A DNA stretch of 64,000 nucleotides. Origin: DASZIT01 sp963709665 (GTDB lineage: Bacteria; Actinomycetota; Acidimicrobiia; Acidimicrobiales; RAAP-2). The notes under the pieces were generated by a model. That model was not told the origin of the DNA. It saw nothing but the letters and a program-made list of their open reading frames with translations, and ran no database searches. Both the position numbers and the translations under genes were made by a program. The stretch spans positions 62,001-126,000 of the forward strand of contig CAVPWU010000001.1 of the NCBI GenBank assembly GCA_963709665.1, given 5' to 3'. This document shows positions 11,336 through 19,804 of this stretch, one piece after another. Positions within the stretch are counted from its first letter, which is position 1; each line of letters starts with the position of its first letter.

Positions 11336-11683
11336 GTGACCGGCGACGGGTCAGGTCCGGAGTTCCGGGAGGGCCAGGTGGTGACCGTGTTCCGCTCCCG
11401 GCTCCGCTCGGCCGACGACCCGACCTACCGACAGTTGGCCGCCGAGCTGGAGGCAGCCGCCCGGGCCATGCCGGGCTTCGTCGACTTCACCCAGTCCGCC
11501 ACCGCTGACGGTGAGCGGGTCTCGGTGATCACCTTCGACTCCTGGGCCACCCACCGGGGGTGGCGGGACGACGCCCGGCACCGGGTCGCTCAGCGTCGGG
11601 GGCGGGACGACTTCTACGCCGAGTACTCGATCCAGGTCGGCGAGACCGCCTCGCGCTCGCAGTGGAGCCGTCCGTCCGCCTGA
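11336..11683 (+). CDS. Antibiotic biosynthesis monooxygenase (ABM) domain protein
   Basis: A 115-residue single-domain protein of the dimeric alpha-beta barrel type. It has a beta-strand start (VVTVFRSRL), an aromatic and charged helix (LAAELEAAARAMPGFVDF), then VSVITFDSWATHRGWRDD and a final YAEYSIQVGE strand. ABM proteins act as small cofactor-free oxygenases or as ligand-binding domains; no substrate is suggested here. The GTG start lies 10 nt after the serA stop, so the two may be co-transcribed. Frame and codon use look normal. Confidence 0.65.
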   Translation: MTGDGSGPEFREGQVVTVFRSRLRSADDPTYRQLAAELEAAARAMPGFVDFTQSATADGERVSVITFDSWATHRGWRDDARHRVAQRRGRDDFYAEYSIQVGETASRSQWSRPSA

Positions 11684-11810
11684 CCGGCGACGGTCGGCGT
11701 GCCCTCCTTGTCCGCCCCGTCGGCGCCCGTCGCATCCTCGGGACCCGTTACCTTGTGGGTCGACGCCTGACCCCGATGCCGACGGGTCGGGGTGGACCGG
11801 GAGGGGTACC

Positions 11811-12518
11811 GTGCAGCTGACCGACGTCGAGTACGTCCACGAGGGGGTCCGCCTGGTCGGACGGCTGGCTGTCGACGAGGAGCGGGCCGGCACCCGGCCC
11901 GCCGTGCTCATCGCCCACGACGCCGCCGGGCTGGGCGACCACCCCAAGGAGACGGCCCGCCGGCTGGCCGAGCTCGGCTACGTGGCCTTCGCACTCGACT
12001 ACTACGGCGACGGCCGGACCCTCCCACCCGACCAGATCGGCGATCGGTTCGGGACGCTGCTGGCCGACACCGACCGGATCCGCGCCCTGGCCCGTGCCGG
12101 CCTCGATACCCTGCTGGCCAGCCAGTACGCCGACCCGGCCCGGGTGGCCGCCATCGGCTACTGCTTCGGCGGCACCCTCTCGCTGGAGCTGGCCCGGAGC
12201 GGGGCACCGCTGGCGGCGGTGGTCGGCTTCCATTCGGGGCTGGGCACCCAGCGACCCGGGGACGCCTCGGCGATCACCGCCAAGGTCCTGGTCTGCATCG
12301 GCGCCGACGACCCGATCGTCCCGCCCGAGCAACGGGCCGACTTCGAGGCCGAGATGCGGGCCGCCGGAGTGGACTGGCAGCTGCACCTCTACGGGGGAGC
12401 CGTGCACAGCTTCACCAACCCGGGTGCCGACGGGACCAATCCGGCCATCCGGTACGACGCCGCTGCCGACGCCCGGTCGTGGCAGGCCATGGTGAACCTC
12501 TTCGCCGAGGTGTTCTGA
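11811..12518 (+). CDS. Dienelactone hydrolase family protein
   Basis: An alpha/beta-hydrolase of 235 residues, the usual family length. The nucleophile is Cys118 in the elbow GYCFGG, the acid is Asp in the GADDPIV turn (166-167) and the base is His199 in VHSFTNPGAD. Members hydrolyse dienelactone in chloroaromatic breakdown, but many genomic copies act on other lactones or esters, so the substrate stays open. The GTG at 11811 is preceded by GGGAGGGG. No aromatic-degradation genes adjoin it. Confidence 0.82.
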   Translation: MQLTDVEYVHEGVRLVGRLAVDEERAGTRPAVLIAHDAAGLGDHPKETARRLAELGYVAFALDYYGDGRTLPPDQIGDRFGTLLADTDRIRALARAGLDTLLASQYADPARVAAIGYCFGGTLSLELARSGAPLAAVVGFHSGLGTQRPGDASAITAKVLVCIGADDPIVPPEQRADFEAEMRAAGVDWQLHLYGGAVHSFTNPGADGTNPAIRYDAAADARSWQAMVNLFAEVF

Positions 12519-12575
12519 CCCGACCTCGACCGCGCCGGCGGGACCCACCGGGCCGGACGGGGCGAGGGTGTCCGG

Positions 12576-14228
12576 TCAGGCCCGGAGCACCACCGCCTGA
12601 TCGCCACCCACCGTGCCGGTGAAGGGGTCGCCCTCGCCGACTCGGTCACTGGCCAGGGCGACGGTCAGCGTGCCGGTCGGGAGTTCGGCGCCGCTCCCGA
12701 CGGCGATGCTGGTGGCGGTGAAGTTGATGATCACCACCCAGGTGTCACCGTCCCGGGACCGACGGTACCCGAGCAGGCCGGCGGGGAGTGGGATCGGCTC
12801 GGAGGAGCCGAGCGAGAGCGCCGCCGACCGGTGGCGCAGCTCCAGCAACCGGCGGTAGAGGTGGAGCACCGACGACGGGTCCCGCTGCTGGTCGGCGTAG
12901 TTCCGGCCCTCCGCCTCGGGGGGGAACGGCAGCCATGTCGACCGGCCTCCGGTGGTGGGCCACCCGTGGTCGGGACCCCCGTCCCACGGGATCGGCGCCC
13001 GGCACCCGTCCCGACCGCCCGGGTCCACCCGCCGGTCCTCGGGGACCACCGCGTCGAGCAGCCCGAGCTCCTCCCCCTGGTACAGGAAGGGGGTGCCCCG
13101 GAGGGTCAACAGCAGGACGGCGGCGGCGCGGGCCCTCGCCTGGCTCCGGCCGGCCACCTCCCCCGCTCCGCCGTCCCGGTCGTACCGTGAGCGGTGGCGC
13201 GGGTTGTCGTGGTTCGACAGCACCCAGGTCGGCCAGGCGCCCCGGGGATCCAGTGCCGAGACGGTGGTGTCGATGCACTCGGACCAGGCCGACTGCTCCC
13301 AGCGGGCGTAGAGCGGCGGGAAGTTGAAGGCGAGGTGGAGCTCGTCCCCGGCGCCGTAGTAGGTGGCCACCGCCGGGGTGGACAGGAGGTAGACCTCGCC
13401 CACCATCACCCGGTCGTCCGGGTACTCCTCGAGCACCGTCCGGAGCCGACGGAGGCGCTCGTGGGTGACCGGTTCGTCGTTGAGGACGCAGTGGGGGACA
13501 CCGGCCATCGACCCGGGATCGTCGGGCAGGGCCGGGTCCTTGCCGATGCCGTGGATGACGTCGGCCCGGAACCCGTCGACCCCCCGGTCGAGCCAGAACC
13601 GGAGGACCTCGTGCATGGCCGCCTCGACTTCCGGCTCGTCCCAGTTGAGGTCGGGCTGGGCCGACTCGAACAGGTGGAGGTACCACTGGCCGGAGTCCCC
13701 GTCGAGGGTCCACGCCGGAGCGGTGGTGTCGAAGGCGGACACCCAATTGTTGGGCGGCGACCCGTCGGGGGCGCCGTCCCTCCACACGTACCACCGCCGC
13801 CGGGGACTGTCCCTCCCCGAGCGGGCGTCGACGAACCAGGGGTGCCGATCCGAGGAGTGGTTGGGCACCCAGTCGATGATCACCCGGAGGCCGCGGGCGT
13901 GGGCCTCCTCGATCAGCCGGTCGAACTCCTCGAGGGTGCCGAAGACCGGGTCGACGTCGCAGTAGTCGCTGACGTCGTAGCCGAAGTCGACCATGGGCGA
14001 CCGGAAGAACGGCGAGATCCACAGCGCGTCCACCCCCAGCCAGACCAGGTCGTCGAGGTGGGCGCGGATCCCGCCCAGGTCGCCGATCCCGTCACCGTCG
14101 GAGTCGGCGAACGACCGTGGGTAGATCTGGTAGAAGGTCGCCCGCTGCCACCACGGAGCGCGTTCGTCGCTCGTGCCGCCCGGAGCGGATCCGGCCACCG
14201 GCCGCCGCTGGTTCCGGTGGGAGGCCAC
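12576..14228 (-). CDS. GH13 alpha-glucosidase / oligo-1,6-glucosidase
   Basis: Cytoplasmic glycoside hydrolase of family 13 (about 550 residues) that cleaves alpha-glucosidic bonds of short oligosaccharides. WWQRATFYQIYPRSFADSDG opens the barrel, followed by the Ca/GD loop GDGIGDLGGI. The nucleophile is Asp223 (GFRADVIHG), the acid/base Glu278 (VMVGEVYLL) and the transition-state stabiliser Asp341 (SNHDNPRHR). A C-terminal beta domain ends at VVLRA. An upstream extension is open, but I place the start at GTG 14228, because TAGTGT lies seven bases before it and homology begins soon after. It could act with the trehalose/maltose enzymes at 50-54 kb. Confidence 0.88.
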   Translation of the reverse strand: MASHRNQRRPVAGSAPGGTSDERAPWWQRATFYQIYPRSFADSDGDGIGDLGGIRAHLDDLVWLGVDALWISPFFRSPMVDFGYDVSDYCDVDPVFGTLEEFDRLIEEAHARGLRVIIDWVPNHSSDRHPWFVDARSGRDSPRRRWYVWRDGAPDGSPPNNWVSAFDTTAPAWTLDGDSGQWYLHLFESAQPDLNWDEPEVEAAMHEVLRFWLDRGVDGFRADVIHGIGKDPALPDDPGSMAGVPHCVLNDEPVTHERLRRLRTVLEEYPDDRVMVGEVYLLSTPAVATYYGAGDELHLAFNFPPLYARWEQSAWSECIDTTVSALDPRGAWPTWVLSNHDNPRHRSRYDRDGGAGEVAGRSQARARAAAVLLLTLRGTPFLYQGEELGLLDAVVPEDRRVDPGGRDGCRAPIPWDGGPDHGWPTTGGRSTWLPFPPEAEGRNYADQQRDPSSVLHLYRRLLELRHRSAALSLGSSEPIPLPAGLLGYRRSRDGDTWVVIINFTATSIAVGSGAELPTGTLTVALASDRVGEGDPFTGTVGGDQAVVLRA

Positions 14229-14235
14229 CCTCCGG

Positions 14236-14241
14236 ACACTA
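14236..14241 (-). promoter_or_regulatory. -10 element of the alpha-glucosidase gene
   Basis: TAGTGT on the minus strand ends 7 nt before GTG 14228, which implies a leaderless mRNA. No clear -35 was seen. Confidence 0.5.
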
Positions 14242-14404
14242 CCAACGCCCTCCCCACCGCCTCCGATCGACGCCACGTCGGAGGACCACACCCCGTCAGG
14301 CCGGTGGAGGGCCTCGCCGGGCCGGATCCGGGTTGCCGGGCCCGTGGCGCCCGTTGTCGAACTTTTTACTTTCCGGGAGGCGGCCGAGGGCGCACCATCG
14401 AAGG

Positions 14405-15025
14405 GTGACCACATCCGGATCCTTCCCAGTCATCGCCGGGGGACCGGGCAGCCATCTACCCCGGGACGAGCGGCGCCTCCGGCGCGCCGCCATCCGATCG
14501 CTGCGCGCCCGGGCCGACGGCGACCCGGAGCCACCCCGGACCGTCCTGCTCTGCGAGCCCGCACCTCCCTACCGGTTGGCCGTCCACGCCAACCGCCGGT
14601 GGTGGCGGTGGATGGCCCGACTCCTGGGCCCCGGGCTCGATCACCGGCTGGCGGTGGGCCGGCCACCCGAGTCGCGCCGCCTCCTGGCCGCCCGGGCCCA
14701 GGTCCTGGTGGCCCCGGCCACCCGTCTGACCCTGGCCCACCAGTGGATCGACCTGCTGGCCCAGGCCCGGGCACCCCGGGCGGGGCGGGACCCCCGGGTG
14801 CCGGTCAACCGGGCCGGCCTGGTGGCCAACGAGCCGGAGATCCGCGCCCTGCTCGACGTCCTGGCCTCTCCGGCGCCGGTCCCGGTGCGGGGGATCGCGT
14901 CGATGAGCCGGCTGCTCACCGACGGGTCGGGTCCGGTCTACCTCCCGCAGCCGGCGGACGGGCTGCGGGAGGTGCTGCACGGGGTGTCCGCCCTGTTCGC
15001 GTCCCCGCCGATCTTCACCGACTGA
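14405..15025 (+). CDS. Conserved hypothetical protein, Arg/Pro-rich
   Basis: A 206-residue protein that I do not recognise. It begins MTTSGSFPVIAGGPGSHLPR, has a charged helical part (DERRLRRAAIRSLRAR), a WWRWMARLLG segment and a C-terminal region ending LFASPPIFTD. There is no signal peptide, clear membrane helix or catalytic motif. The start is inferred from GTG 14405 with GAAGG immediately before it, and a longer ORF upstream overlaps the divergent alpha-glucosidase. Codon bias is typical of the region, so it is probably a real gene. Confidence 0.55.
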   Translation: MTTSGSFPVIAGGPGSHLPRDERRLRRAAIRSLRARADGDPEPPRTVLLCEPAPPYRLAVHANRRWWRWMARLLGPGLDHRLAVGRPPESRRLLAARAQVLVAPATRLTLAHQWIDLLAQARAPRAGRDPRVPVNRAGLVANEPEIRALLDVLASPAPVPVRGIASMSRLLTDGSGPVYLPQPADGLREVLHGVSALFASPPIFTD

Positions 15026-15057
15026 GCTCCGGTCTCCTCACCCGGGGCCGGGCGGCG

Positions 15058-15675
15058 TCAGACCCTGGCGTCGGCGGCCGGGGTGGAGGACCGCGGTCCG
15101 GCGCCGGGAAGGTTGGCGGTGAGCCGGAACACCGCCCGTTCGAGGGTGGGGAGCAGCTCGGTGATCCCGATCTGGCCGCTGGTGAAGCGACCGATGACGG
15201 CGAACGCCAGGTTGGCGAGGATCAGCTCGATGTCGGCCACCAGGCCGGGGTCGAGGTCGGCGAACAGGGGTTGGGTGATGGGCTGCACGGAGGAGTGACC
15301 CTGGAGGTCCAGTCGCTCCCCACCCGGTCCCATCTGTGCCCGGTGGAAGGCCATCAGCATGGCGGGGGACCGTTCCCAGGGCTCGAACACCTGCCGGAGG
15401 CTCCGCATCAGGCCGTCGTAGAGGCTCTCGTCGACGACCGGTTCCGCGGACGGGGCGAAGCTGTTCTCGGCCAGCCAGTGCTCGAGGGCCACCACGATCA
15501 GCTCCGACCGGTTGCCGAACAGGTGGTAGATGGTCCTCAGCGAGACGTTCGACCGTCGGGCCACCTCCCGCAGCTGCACCGCCTCGTAGCCGCCGGCCCG
15601 GAGGAGCTCGATCACCACGTCGATGATGCGCCGGCGGGCTTCGGACTCGCTCTTCCCTCTGGCTGCTCCGGGCAA
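15058..15675 (-). CDS. TetR family transcriptional regulator
   Basis: A 205-residue one-component repressor. The N-terminal helix-turn-helix domain (about 12-58) reads RRRIIDVVIELLRAGGYEAV, then LREVARRSNVSLRTIYHLFG. The C-terminal ligand domain is variable, as usual. The start is TTG 15675 with GGGAAGG six bases upstream; an in-frame stop lies above it. It is divergent from the amidohydrolase gene, and the shared 180-bp gap contains GTTACC/GGTAAC inverted repeats, probably its own operator. The ligand may be the substrate of the amidohydrolase. Confidence 0.85.
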   Translation of the reverse strand: MPGAARGKSESEARRRIIDVVIELLRAGGYEAVQLREVARRSNVSLRTIYHLFGNRSELIVVALEHWLAENSFAPSAEPVVDESLYDGLMRSLRQVFEPWERSPAMLMAFHRAQMGPGGERLDLQGHSSVQPITQPLFADLDPGLVADIELILANLAFAVIGRFTSGQIGITELLPTLERAVFRLTANLPGAGPRSSTPAADARV

Positions 15676-15696
15676 CGTTCGCCTTCCCGATCACGG

Positions 15697-15725
15697 TTGA
15701 TGGCCTCAGCCCCCCATGTTACGTT
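15697..15725 (+). promoter_or_regulatory. Promoter towards the amidohydrolase
   Basis: TTGATG (15697-15702) and TACGTT (15720-15725) are spaced by 17 bases. The predicted +1, near 15732, coincides with the start of the palindrome at 15732-15746. Confidence 0.5.
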
Positions 15726-15746
15726 GCTCACGGTAACGCTGTTACC
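15718..15746. promoter_or_regulatory. Probable TetR operator (three GTTAC half-sites)
   Basis: GGTAAC-GCT-GTTACC (15732-15746) is a perfect 15-bp inverted repeat. A third half-site GTTAC (15718-15722) faces it with GTAAC at 15733-15737. The array lies over the -10 and +1 of the predicted promoter between tetR and the amidohydrolase. Confidence 0.65.
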
Positions 15747-15856
15747 AGTCAGCAGCGACCCGTAGGGGAGCCGGGCGGACGACGGTCCACCTCGGCGCCC
15801 GACGCCGGCGACGGGTGCGCGACCTCCGACGGATACCTCGAGAGCAAGGAACCACG

Positions 15857-16963
15857 ATGGACCAGGCGAGCATCTACTCCTGCGACGACCACCTCGACCT
15901 CCGTTCGGTGCCGCCGGAGCTGTGGCAGCGGCGCCTGCCCCGGCCGCTGCTCGAGCGGGGTCCGAGGGTGGTGCACGGTGAGGGTGATCCCCAGTGGGTC
16001 TGCAACGACCGGGTCCTGGGCCGGAGCGGACTGCCCAAGGGGGACAAGCTCCAGGTCCTCAGCGCCGTCAGCCGGGCCGGCCTGGAGGACGACGGCTTCC
16101 GGGTCAGCGACCCGAAGCTGCGTCTCGAGGACATGGACCTCGACGGGGTGTGGGCCTCGGTCATCTACGGACCCATCCCCCTGACCCTGTCGATCCCCGA
16201 GCCCGACCTGCAGACGGCCTGCTACGCGGCGTGGAACGACTGGGCCATCGAGGAGTTCAACGCCTACGCCCCCGACCGGCTGTGCGCCCTGCCGTTCCTG
16301 CCCACCCACTCGCCCGAGGCGGCGGTGGCCGAGCTCGAGCGGGTGGCCGGCCAGGGCCACCGGGGGGCCATCGTCGACGTGTTCGACTTCGATGCCGGCG
16401 ACCCGGCGTGGGACCGGCTGTGGGCCGCCGCCGAGGCGACCGGGCTGCCCCTCAGCTTCCACATCAAGGAGGGCGCCTCGGCCAAGCTCAGCTACCAGGT
16501 CGGCAAGTGGCAGTCGGCGGCCTTCGCCACCCTGCTGCCCCTCCAGCTCGACGAGGCGCTGGCCATCATGGTCTTCTCGGGGGCCCTGGAGCGGCATCCC
16601 GGGCTGACCCTGGTGCTGGCCGAGGCCGGGGTGGGCTGGCTCCCGTACTTCCTGAGCCGGATGGACATGGAGTGGGAGAACCTGCGGGACAAGATCGACT
16701 ACGCACCGGCCATCCCGCCCAGCGAGCTGTTCAAGCGGCAGGTCATCGCCACCTTCGAGGAGGAGACCCTGGCCTACCAGTACATCCCCCACCTCGGGGC
16801 CGACTCCTGCATGTGGGCGGCCGACTTCCCCCACACCGACAGCACCTTCCCGGAGTCGCAGCGGTCCATCCACGAGACGCTGGGCATGCTGCCCGACGAG
16901 GACCGCCGCAAGATCACCGCCCTCAACTGCGCCAGGCTCTACGGCTTCGAGTACGTGCCCTGA
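15857..16963 (+). CDS. Amidohydrolase family 2 protein
   Basis: A 368-residue metal-dependent hydrolase or decarboxylase of the TIM-barrel amidohydrolase_2 group. SCDDHLDLRSVPPELW replaces the usual N-terminal DxHxH motif with DDHLDL, HIKEG gives a central His, and GADSCMWAADFPHTDSTFP carries the conserved Asp/His near the C-terminus, followed by ALNCARLYGF. In actinobacteria such genes often belong to the breakdown of aromatic or lipid-like compounds; the substrate here is unknown. The ATG follows AGCAAGGA. A long 5' leader separates it from the TetR-controlled promoter. Confidence 0.82.
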   Translation: MDQASIYSCDDHLDLRSVPPELWQRRLPRPLLERGPRVVHGEGDPQWVCNDRVLGRSGLPKGDKLQVLSAVSRAGLEDDGFRVSDPKLRLEDMDLDGVWASVIYGPIPLTLSIPEPDLQTACYAAWNDWAIEEFNAYAPDRLCALPFLPTHSPEAAVAELERVAGQGHRGAIVDVFDFDAGDPAWDRLWAAAEATGLPLSFHIKEGASAKLSYQVGKWQSAAFATLLPLQLDEALAIMVFSGALERHPGLTLVLAEAGVGWLPYFLSRMDMEWENLRDKIDYAPAIPPSELFKRQVIATFEEETLAYQYIPHLGADSCMWAADFPHTDSTFPESQRSIHETLGMLPDEDRRKITALNCARLYGFEYVP

Positions 16964-17019
16964 CCCTGGCGTCGGGGGGGGGACCGACTCCCGGCGCCGC
17001 CACCCGAGGCCGGGTGGGT

Positions 17020-17025
17020 TAGGTT
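17020..17025 (+). promoter_or_regulatory. -10 element of the RNase D gene
   Basis: TAGGTT ends 7 nt before GTG 17033, which implies a leaderless mRNA. Confidence 0.45.
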
Positions 17026-17032
17026 CCAGGCG

Positions 17033-18208
17033 GTGAGCACCCCGGACCCGACTCCCGAGCTGATCGACGAGCCCGACGGGCTGGCATCGCTCTGCGACCA
17101 GCTGGCCGGCGAGGAGTTCTACGCCGTCGACACCGAGTTCCACACCGAGCGCACCTACTGGCCCAAGCTGGCCCTCATCCAGCTGGGATGGCGGGACCGG
17201 GTGGCGCTGGTCGACCCCCTGGCCGTCGACCCCGCCCAGTTGGGCAAGGTGTTCAGCGGCCCGGGCACCGTCGTCGCCCACGCCGCCGGACAGGATCTCG
17301 ACATCCTGCAGACCGCCTGCGGGGTGGCCCCGGCCCGTGTGTTCGACACCCAGATCGCCGCCGGCTTTCTGGGGATGTCCACGCCGTCGCTGGCCCGGCT
17401 GCTCGAGCGGGTCCTGGGGATCGACCTCCCCAAGTCGGATCAGCTCTCCGACTGGCTCCACCGGCCGCTCCCGTCCCGCCAGCTCGACTACGCCGCCGGC
17501 GACGTGCGGTACCTGCTGGCCGCCCGCACCACCATGGTCGACCAGCTCGAGGAGCGCGGACGCCTGGCCTGGGCCCTCGACGAGTGTGCCCAATCGCTGA
17601 CCGGGCGCCGGGCGGAGGTGGTCCCGGAGCAGGCGTGGTGGAAGGTCGGCGACATGCGCAAGTTGCGCGGGCGGGCCCGGGGGGTGGCCCAGGAGCTGGC
17701 CGCCTGGCGCGAGCTACAGGCCGCCGAGGTGGACCGCCCCCGTCGCAGCGTCCTGTCCGACCTGGCCATTCTCACCATCGCCCAACGGGCCCCCCGCAAC
17801 CGACGGGACCTCGAAGGGCTCCGGGGTGTGGACGGCCGCCACCTGTCCAACGGCGGGGCGGCGGCGATCCTCGAGGCGGTCGAAAGGGGTCAGGCGCTGG
17901 CCCCCGGGGACCTGCGCCTCCCTCCCGATGCCAACGAGGGCCGGGCCTCCCAGGCGGCGGTGGCCGTCTGCTCCGGCCTGGTCCGCCAGATCGCCGACGA
18001 GCTCCAGTTCGACCAGGGCCTCCTGGCCACCCGCTCCGACATCGCCCAGCTGGTGGTCGGCGAGCCCAGCCGGCTCGACCGGGGGTGGCGGAGCGACATC
18101 GCCGGCGATCCCCTGCGGCGTCTCCTGCACGGCGAGGCGGCCGCCGCCTTCGAGGCTGACGGGAGGCTGGTGCTCGAAGCGCGGTCCCACCTCCCCGACG
18201 GCGGCTGA
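17033..18208 (+). CDS. rnd: Ribonuclease D family 3'-5' exonuclease with HRDC domain
   Basis: A 391-residue DEDD-superfamily exoribonuclease that trims 3' ends of structured RNAs. Exo I is AVDTEFHTER (Asp33, Glu35), exo II is HAAGQDLDIL and exo III is LDYAAGDVRYLL with the Tyr of the DEDDy type. An HRDC domain follows (about 210-290, for example ELAAWRELQAAEVDRPRRS), and a further helical C-terminal part ends the protein. The length matches actinobacterial RNase D. The GTG start is set by the -10 element seven bases before it. It stands alone between two unrelated units. Confidence 0.88.
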   Translation: MSTPDPTPELIDEPDGLASLCDQLAGEEFYAVDTEFHTERTYWPKLALIQLGWRDRVALVDPLAVDPAQLGKVFSGPGTVVAHAAGQDLDILQTACGVAPARVFDTQIAAGFLGMSTPSLARLLERVLGIDLPKSDQLSDWLHRPLPSRQLDYAAGDVRYLLAARTTMVDQLEERGRLAWALDECAQSLTGRRAEVVPEQAWWKVGDMRKLRGRARGVAQELAAWRELQAAEVDRPRRSVLSDLAILTIAQRAPRNRRDLEGLRGVDGRHLSNGGAAAILEAVERGQALAPGDLRLPPDANEGRASQAAVAVCSGLVRQIADELQFDQGLLATRSDIAQLVVGEPSRLDRGWRSDIAGDPLRRLLHGEAAAAFEADGRLVLEARSHLPDGG

Positions 18209-18230
18209 CCGGCTCCCGCCCCGGGCGGAC

Positions 18231-18593
18231 TCAACGGTCGGAGGGGACGCCGTCCCGGTCCAGGGTGGCCGCCCACGATTCGGCCCAGGCATCCAGGGGC
18301 GCCAGCGCCGAGCCGAGCGCGGCACCCCGATCGGTCAGGGTGTAGGCGTCGTCGGCCGCCCGTTCGACCAGACCCGATGAGATGAGCTCGCGGAGCCGGT
18401 CGTACAGCACGCTCGACGACATCCCGTCGCACCTGGTGCGGAGCGACCTCGCTCCGGTGGGCCCGTTCCGGAGCTCCCAGAGGATGCGGAGGGACCATCG
18501 CCGCCCCAACAGGTCCAGAGCCGCCATCAGGGGACGTCCGGTGGTGGAGCCCCGGACATCGTTTCCGGGTCTCGGGGTGGGGCTGCGGGCCAT
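18231..18593 (-). CDS. HxlR family transcriptional regulator
   Basis: A 120-residue winged-helix regulator of the MarR-like HxlR family. After a short start comes ALDLLGRRWSLRILWELRNG, the family signature, then SSSVLYDRLRELISSGLVER and the wing region YTLTDRGAALGSAL. Members sense oxidants, aldehydes or related stress. It is transcribed away from a carboxymuconolactone-decarboxylase-like gene, and two GTTTC-type palindromes lie in the gap, so it most likely represses that gene and itself. The ATG at 18593 is chosen because upstream extension would overlap the operators. Confidence 0.88.
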   Translation of the reverse strand: MARSPTPRPGNDVRGSTTGRPLMAALDLLGRRWSLRILWELRNGPTGARSLRTRCDGMSSSVLYDRLRELISSGLVERAADDAYTLTDRGAALGSALAPLDAWAESWAATLDRDGVPSDR

Positions 18594-18615
18594 GGGGGAT
18601 CCTCGCTGGAGTCGG

Positions 18616-18644
18616 TTGCGTTTCGATAGTCGAAACACTACCGT
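18616..18644 (+). promoter_or_regulatory. Promoter of the AhpD-like gene
   Basis: TTGCGT (18616-18621) and TACCGT (18639-18644) have a 17-base spacer. Operator 1 fills the spacer and operator 2 covers the expected +1. Confidence 0.6.
18620..18636. promoter_or_regulatory. HxlR operator 1
   Basis: GTTTCGA-TAG-TCGAAAC is a perfect 17-bp inverted repeat between the two divergent genes, inside the -35/-10 spacer. Confidence 0.75.
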
Positions 18645-18651
18645 CGTCCGT

Positions 18652-18668
18652 GTTTCGGAATTCAAAAC
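18652..18668. promoter_or_regulatory. HxlR operator 2
   Basis: GTTTCGGAATTCAAAAC is an imperfect palindrome of the same 17-bp length as operator 1. Its centre lies 32 bp away, about three helical turns, so both sites face the same side. Confidence 0.65.
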
Positions 18669-18684
18669 CTACCGGGAGGACCCG

Positions 18685-19245
18685 ATGCCCAGAATCGACC
18701 CCGTCCATCCGCCCTATGCCCGCCAGGTGGGGGACCGCCTGGAGGCGATGATGCCCCCCGGGGTGCCTCCCCTCCTCCTGTTCCGCACGATGGTGAAGAA
18801 CCTTCCGATGGCCGAGGCCATGGCCGGTTGGGGTGGCTACGAGCTGAGCCGTCGGCTGTCGCTGTCGATGCGCGACCGGGAGCTGGTGATCGACCGGACC
18901 TGTGCCCGCTGTGGCTGCGAGTACGAGTGGGGGGTCCACGTCGCCTTCTTCGCCGAGCGGGTGGGGCTGACCGCCGAGCAGGTCACCTCGCTCACCCACG
19001 GGAGCCCGACCGATGCCTGCTGGTCCAGCTCGAGGGATCGGGTGCTCATCGAGGCCGCCGATGCGCTCCACGACCGGTCCTCCGTCGACGACACCCTGTG
19101 GGCGCACCTGTCCGAGGAGCTCGATGAGACGGAGATCCTGGACCTCCTGATGCTGTGCGGCTGGTACCACTCCATCAGCTTCACCGCCAACGGAATCCGG
19201 CTGGAGCGGGAGTCCGGGGCCCCCCGGTTCGACGACGTCCGGTAG
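18685..19245 (+). CDS. Carboxymuconolactone decarboxylase / AhpD-like protein
   Basis: A 186-residue all-helical protein of the CMD/AhpD fold. The core RDRELVIDRTCARCGCEYEW followed by GVH gives Cys73, Cys76 and Cys78, and the late segment LMLCGWYHSISFTANG is typical of actinobacterial CMD-like proteins. AhpD members reduce peroxides through a CxxC pair; whether this one is a peroxidase is open. The ATG follows a strong GGGAGGA. It is divergent from an HxlR regulator with two operators in its promoter, which suggests a redox or electrophile stress role. Confidence 0.78.
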   Translation: MPRIDPVHPPYARQVGDRLEAMMPPGVPPLLLFRTMVKNLPMAEAMAGWGGYELSRRLSLSMRDRELVIDRTCARCGCEYEWGVHVAFFAERVGLTAEQVTSLTHGSPTDACWSSSRDRVLIEAADALHDRSSVDDTLWAHLSEELDETEILDLLMLCGWYHSISFTANGIRLERESGAPRFDDVR

Positions 19246-19278
19246 CCCCCGCCACCCGGGCGACCTCCTCGGGCCGTG

Positions 19279-19764
19279 TCAGCGGGCCGCCGCCCCGCCG
19301 CCGGTGAGGTCCAGGGTCATGCAGTAGCTGCTGGCGCTTCCCACGTACTCCCCGAACGGCGGGCAGGGGCGAAACCCACAGCCGGCGTAGAGGGCGCGGG
19401 CCGGGGTGAAGGCGTCCATGGAGCCGGTCTCGAGGTTCAGCGTGGTGCAGCCGGCGGCCCGCGCCAGGGCGATCAGCTCCTCGACCAGCAGGCGGCCCAC
19501 CCCCCGTCCCCGGGAGCTCTCGACGGTGTGCATCGACTTCAGCTCGGCCAGCTCCGGGGACCGCACCTTCAGCGCGCCGATCCCGACCAGCACCCCGTCC
19601 TGTCGGGCCCCGAGCAGGGTGACCGCCGGGCCGAGCAGGTCGGACACGTCGAGCACGAAGGTGTCGCCGACCGGCGTGACGGCCAGGGCGAACTCCCGGT
19701 GGGTCCGCAACACGACCTGGACGTCGTGGGCGCGGGGATCCTCGACCGTCACCGTCAGGGCCAC
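19279..19764 (-). CDS. GNAT family N-acetyltransferase
   Basis: A 161-residue acetyl-CoA dependent acetyltransferase. The acetyl-CoA loop appears as VESSRGRGVGRLLVEELI (Q/R-x-x-G-x-G/A), preceded by a strand LKSMHTV and followed by ALYAGCGFRPCPPFGEYVGS, typical of the C-terminal part. Relatives often act on small amines or proteins; the acceptor is unknown. The GTG at 19764 is preceded by TAGAAC seven bases earlier, so the mRNA may be leaderless. Confidence 0.8.
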   Translation of the reverse strand: MALTVTVEDPRAHDVQVVLRTHREFALAVTPVGDTFVLDVSDLLGPAVTLLGARQDGVLVGIGALKVRSPELAELKSMHTVESSRGRGVGRLLVEELIALARAAGCTTLNLETGSMDAFTPARALYAGCGFRPCPPFGEYVGSASSYCMTLDLTGGGAAAR

Positions 19765-19804
19765 GGGGATGGTTCTACCAACTCCGCCGGATCCCCGGTG
19801 GGCC

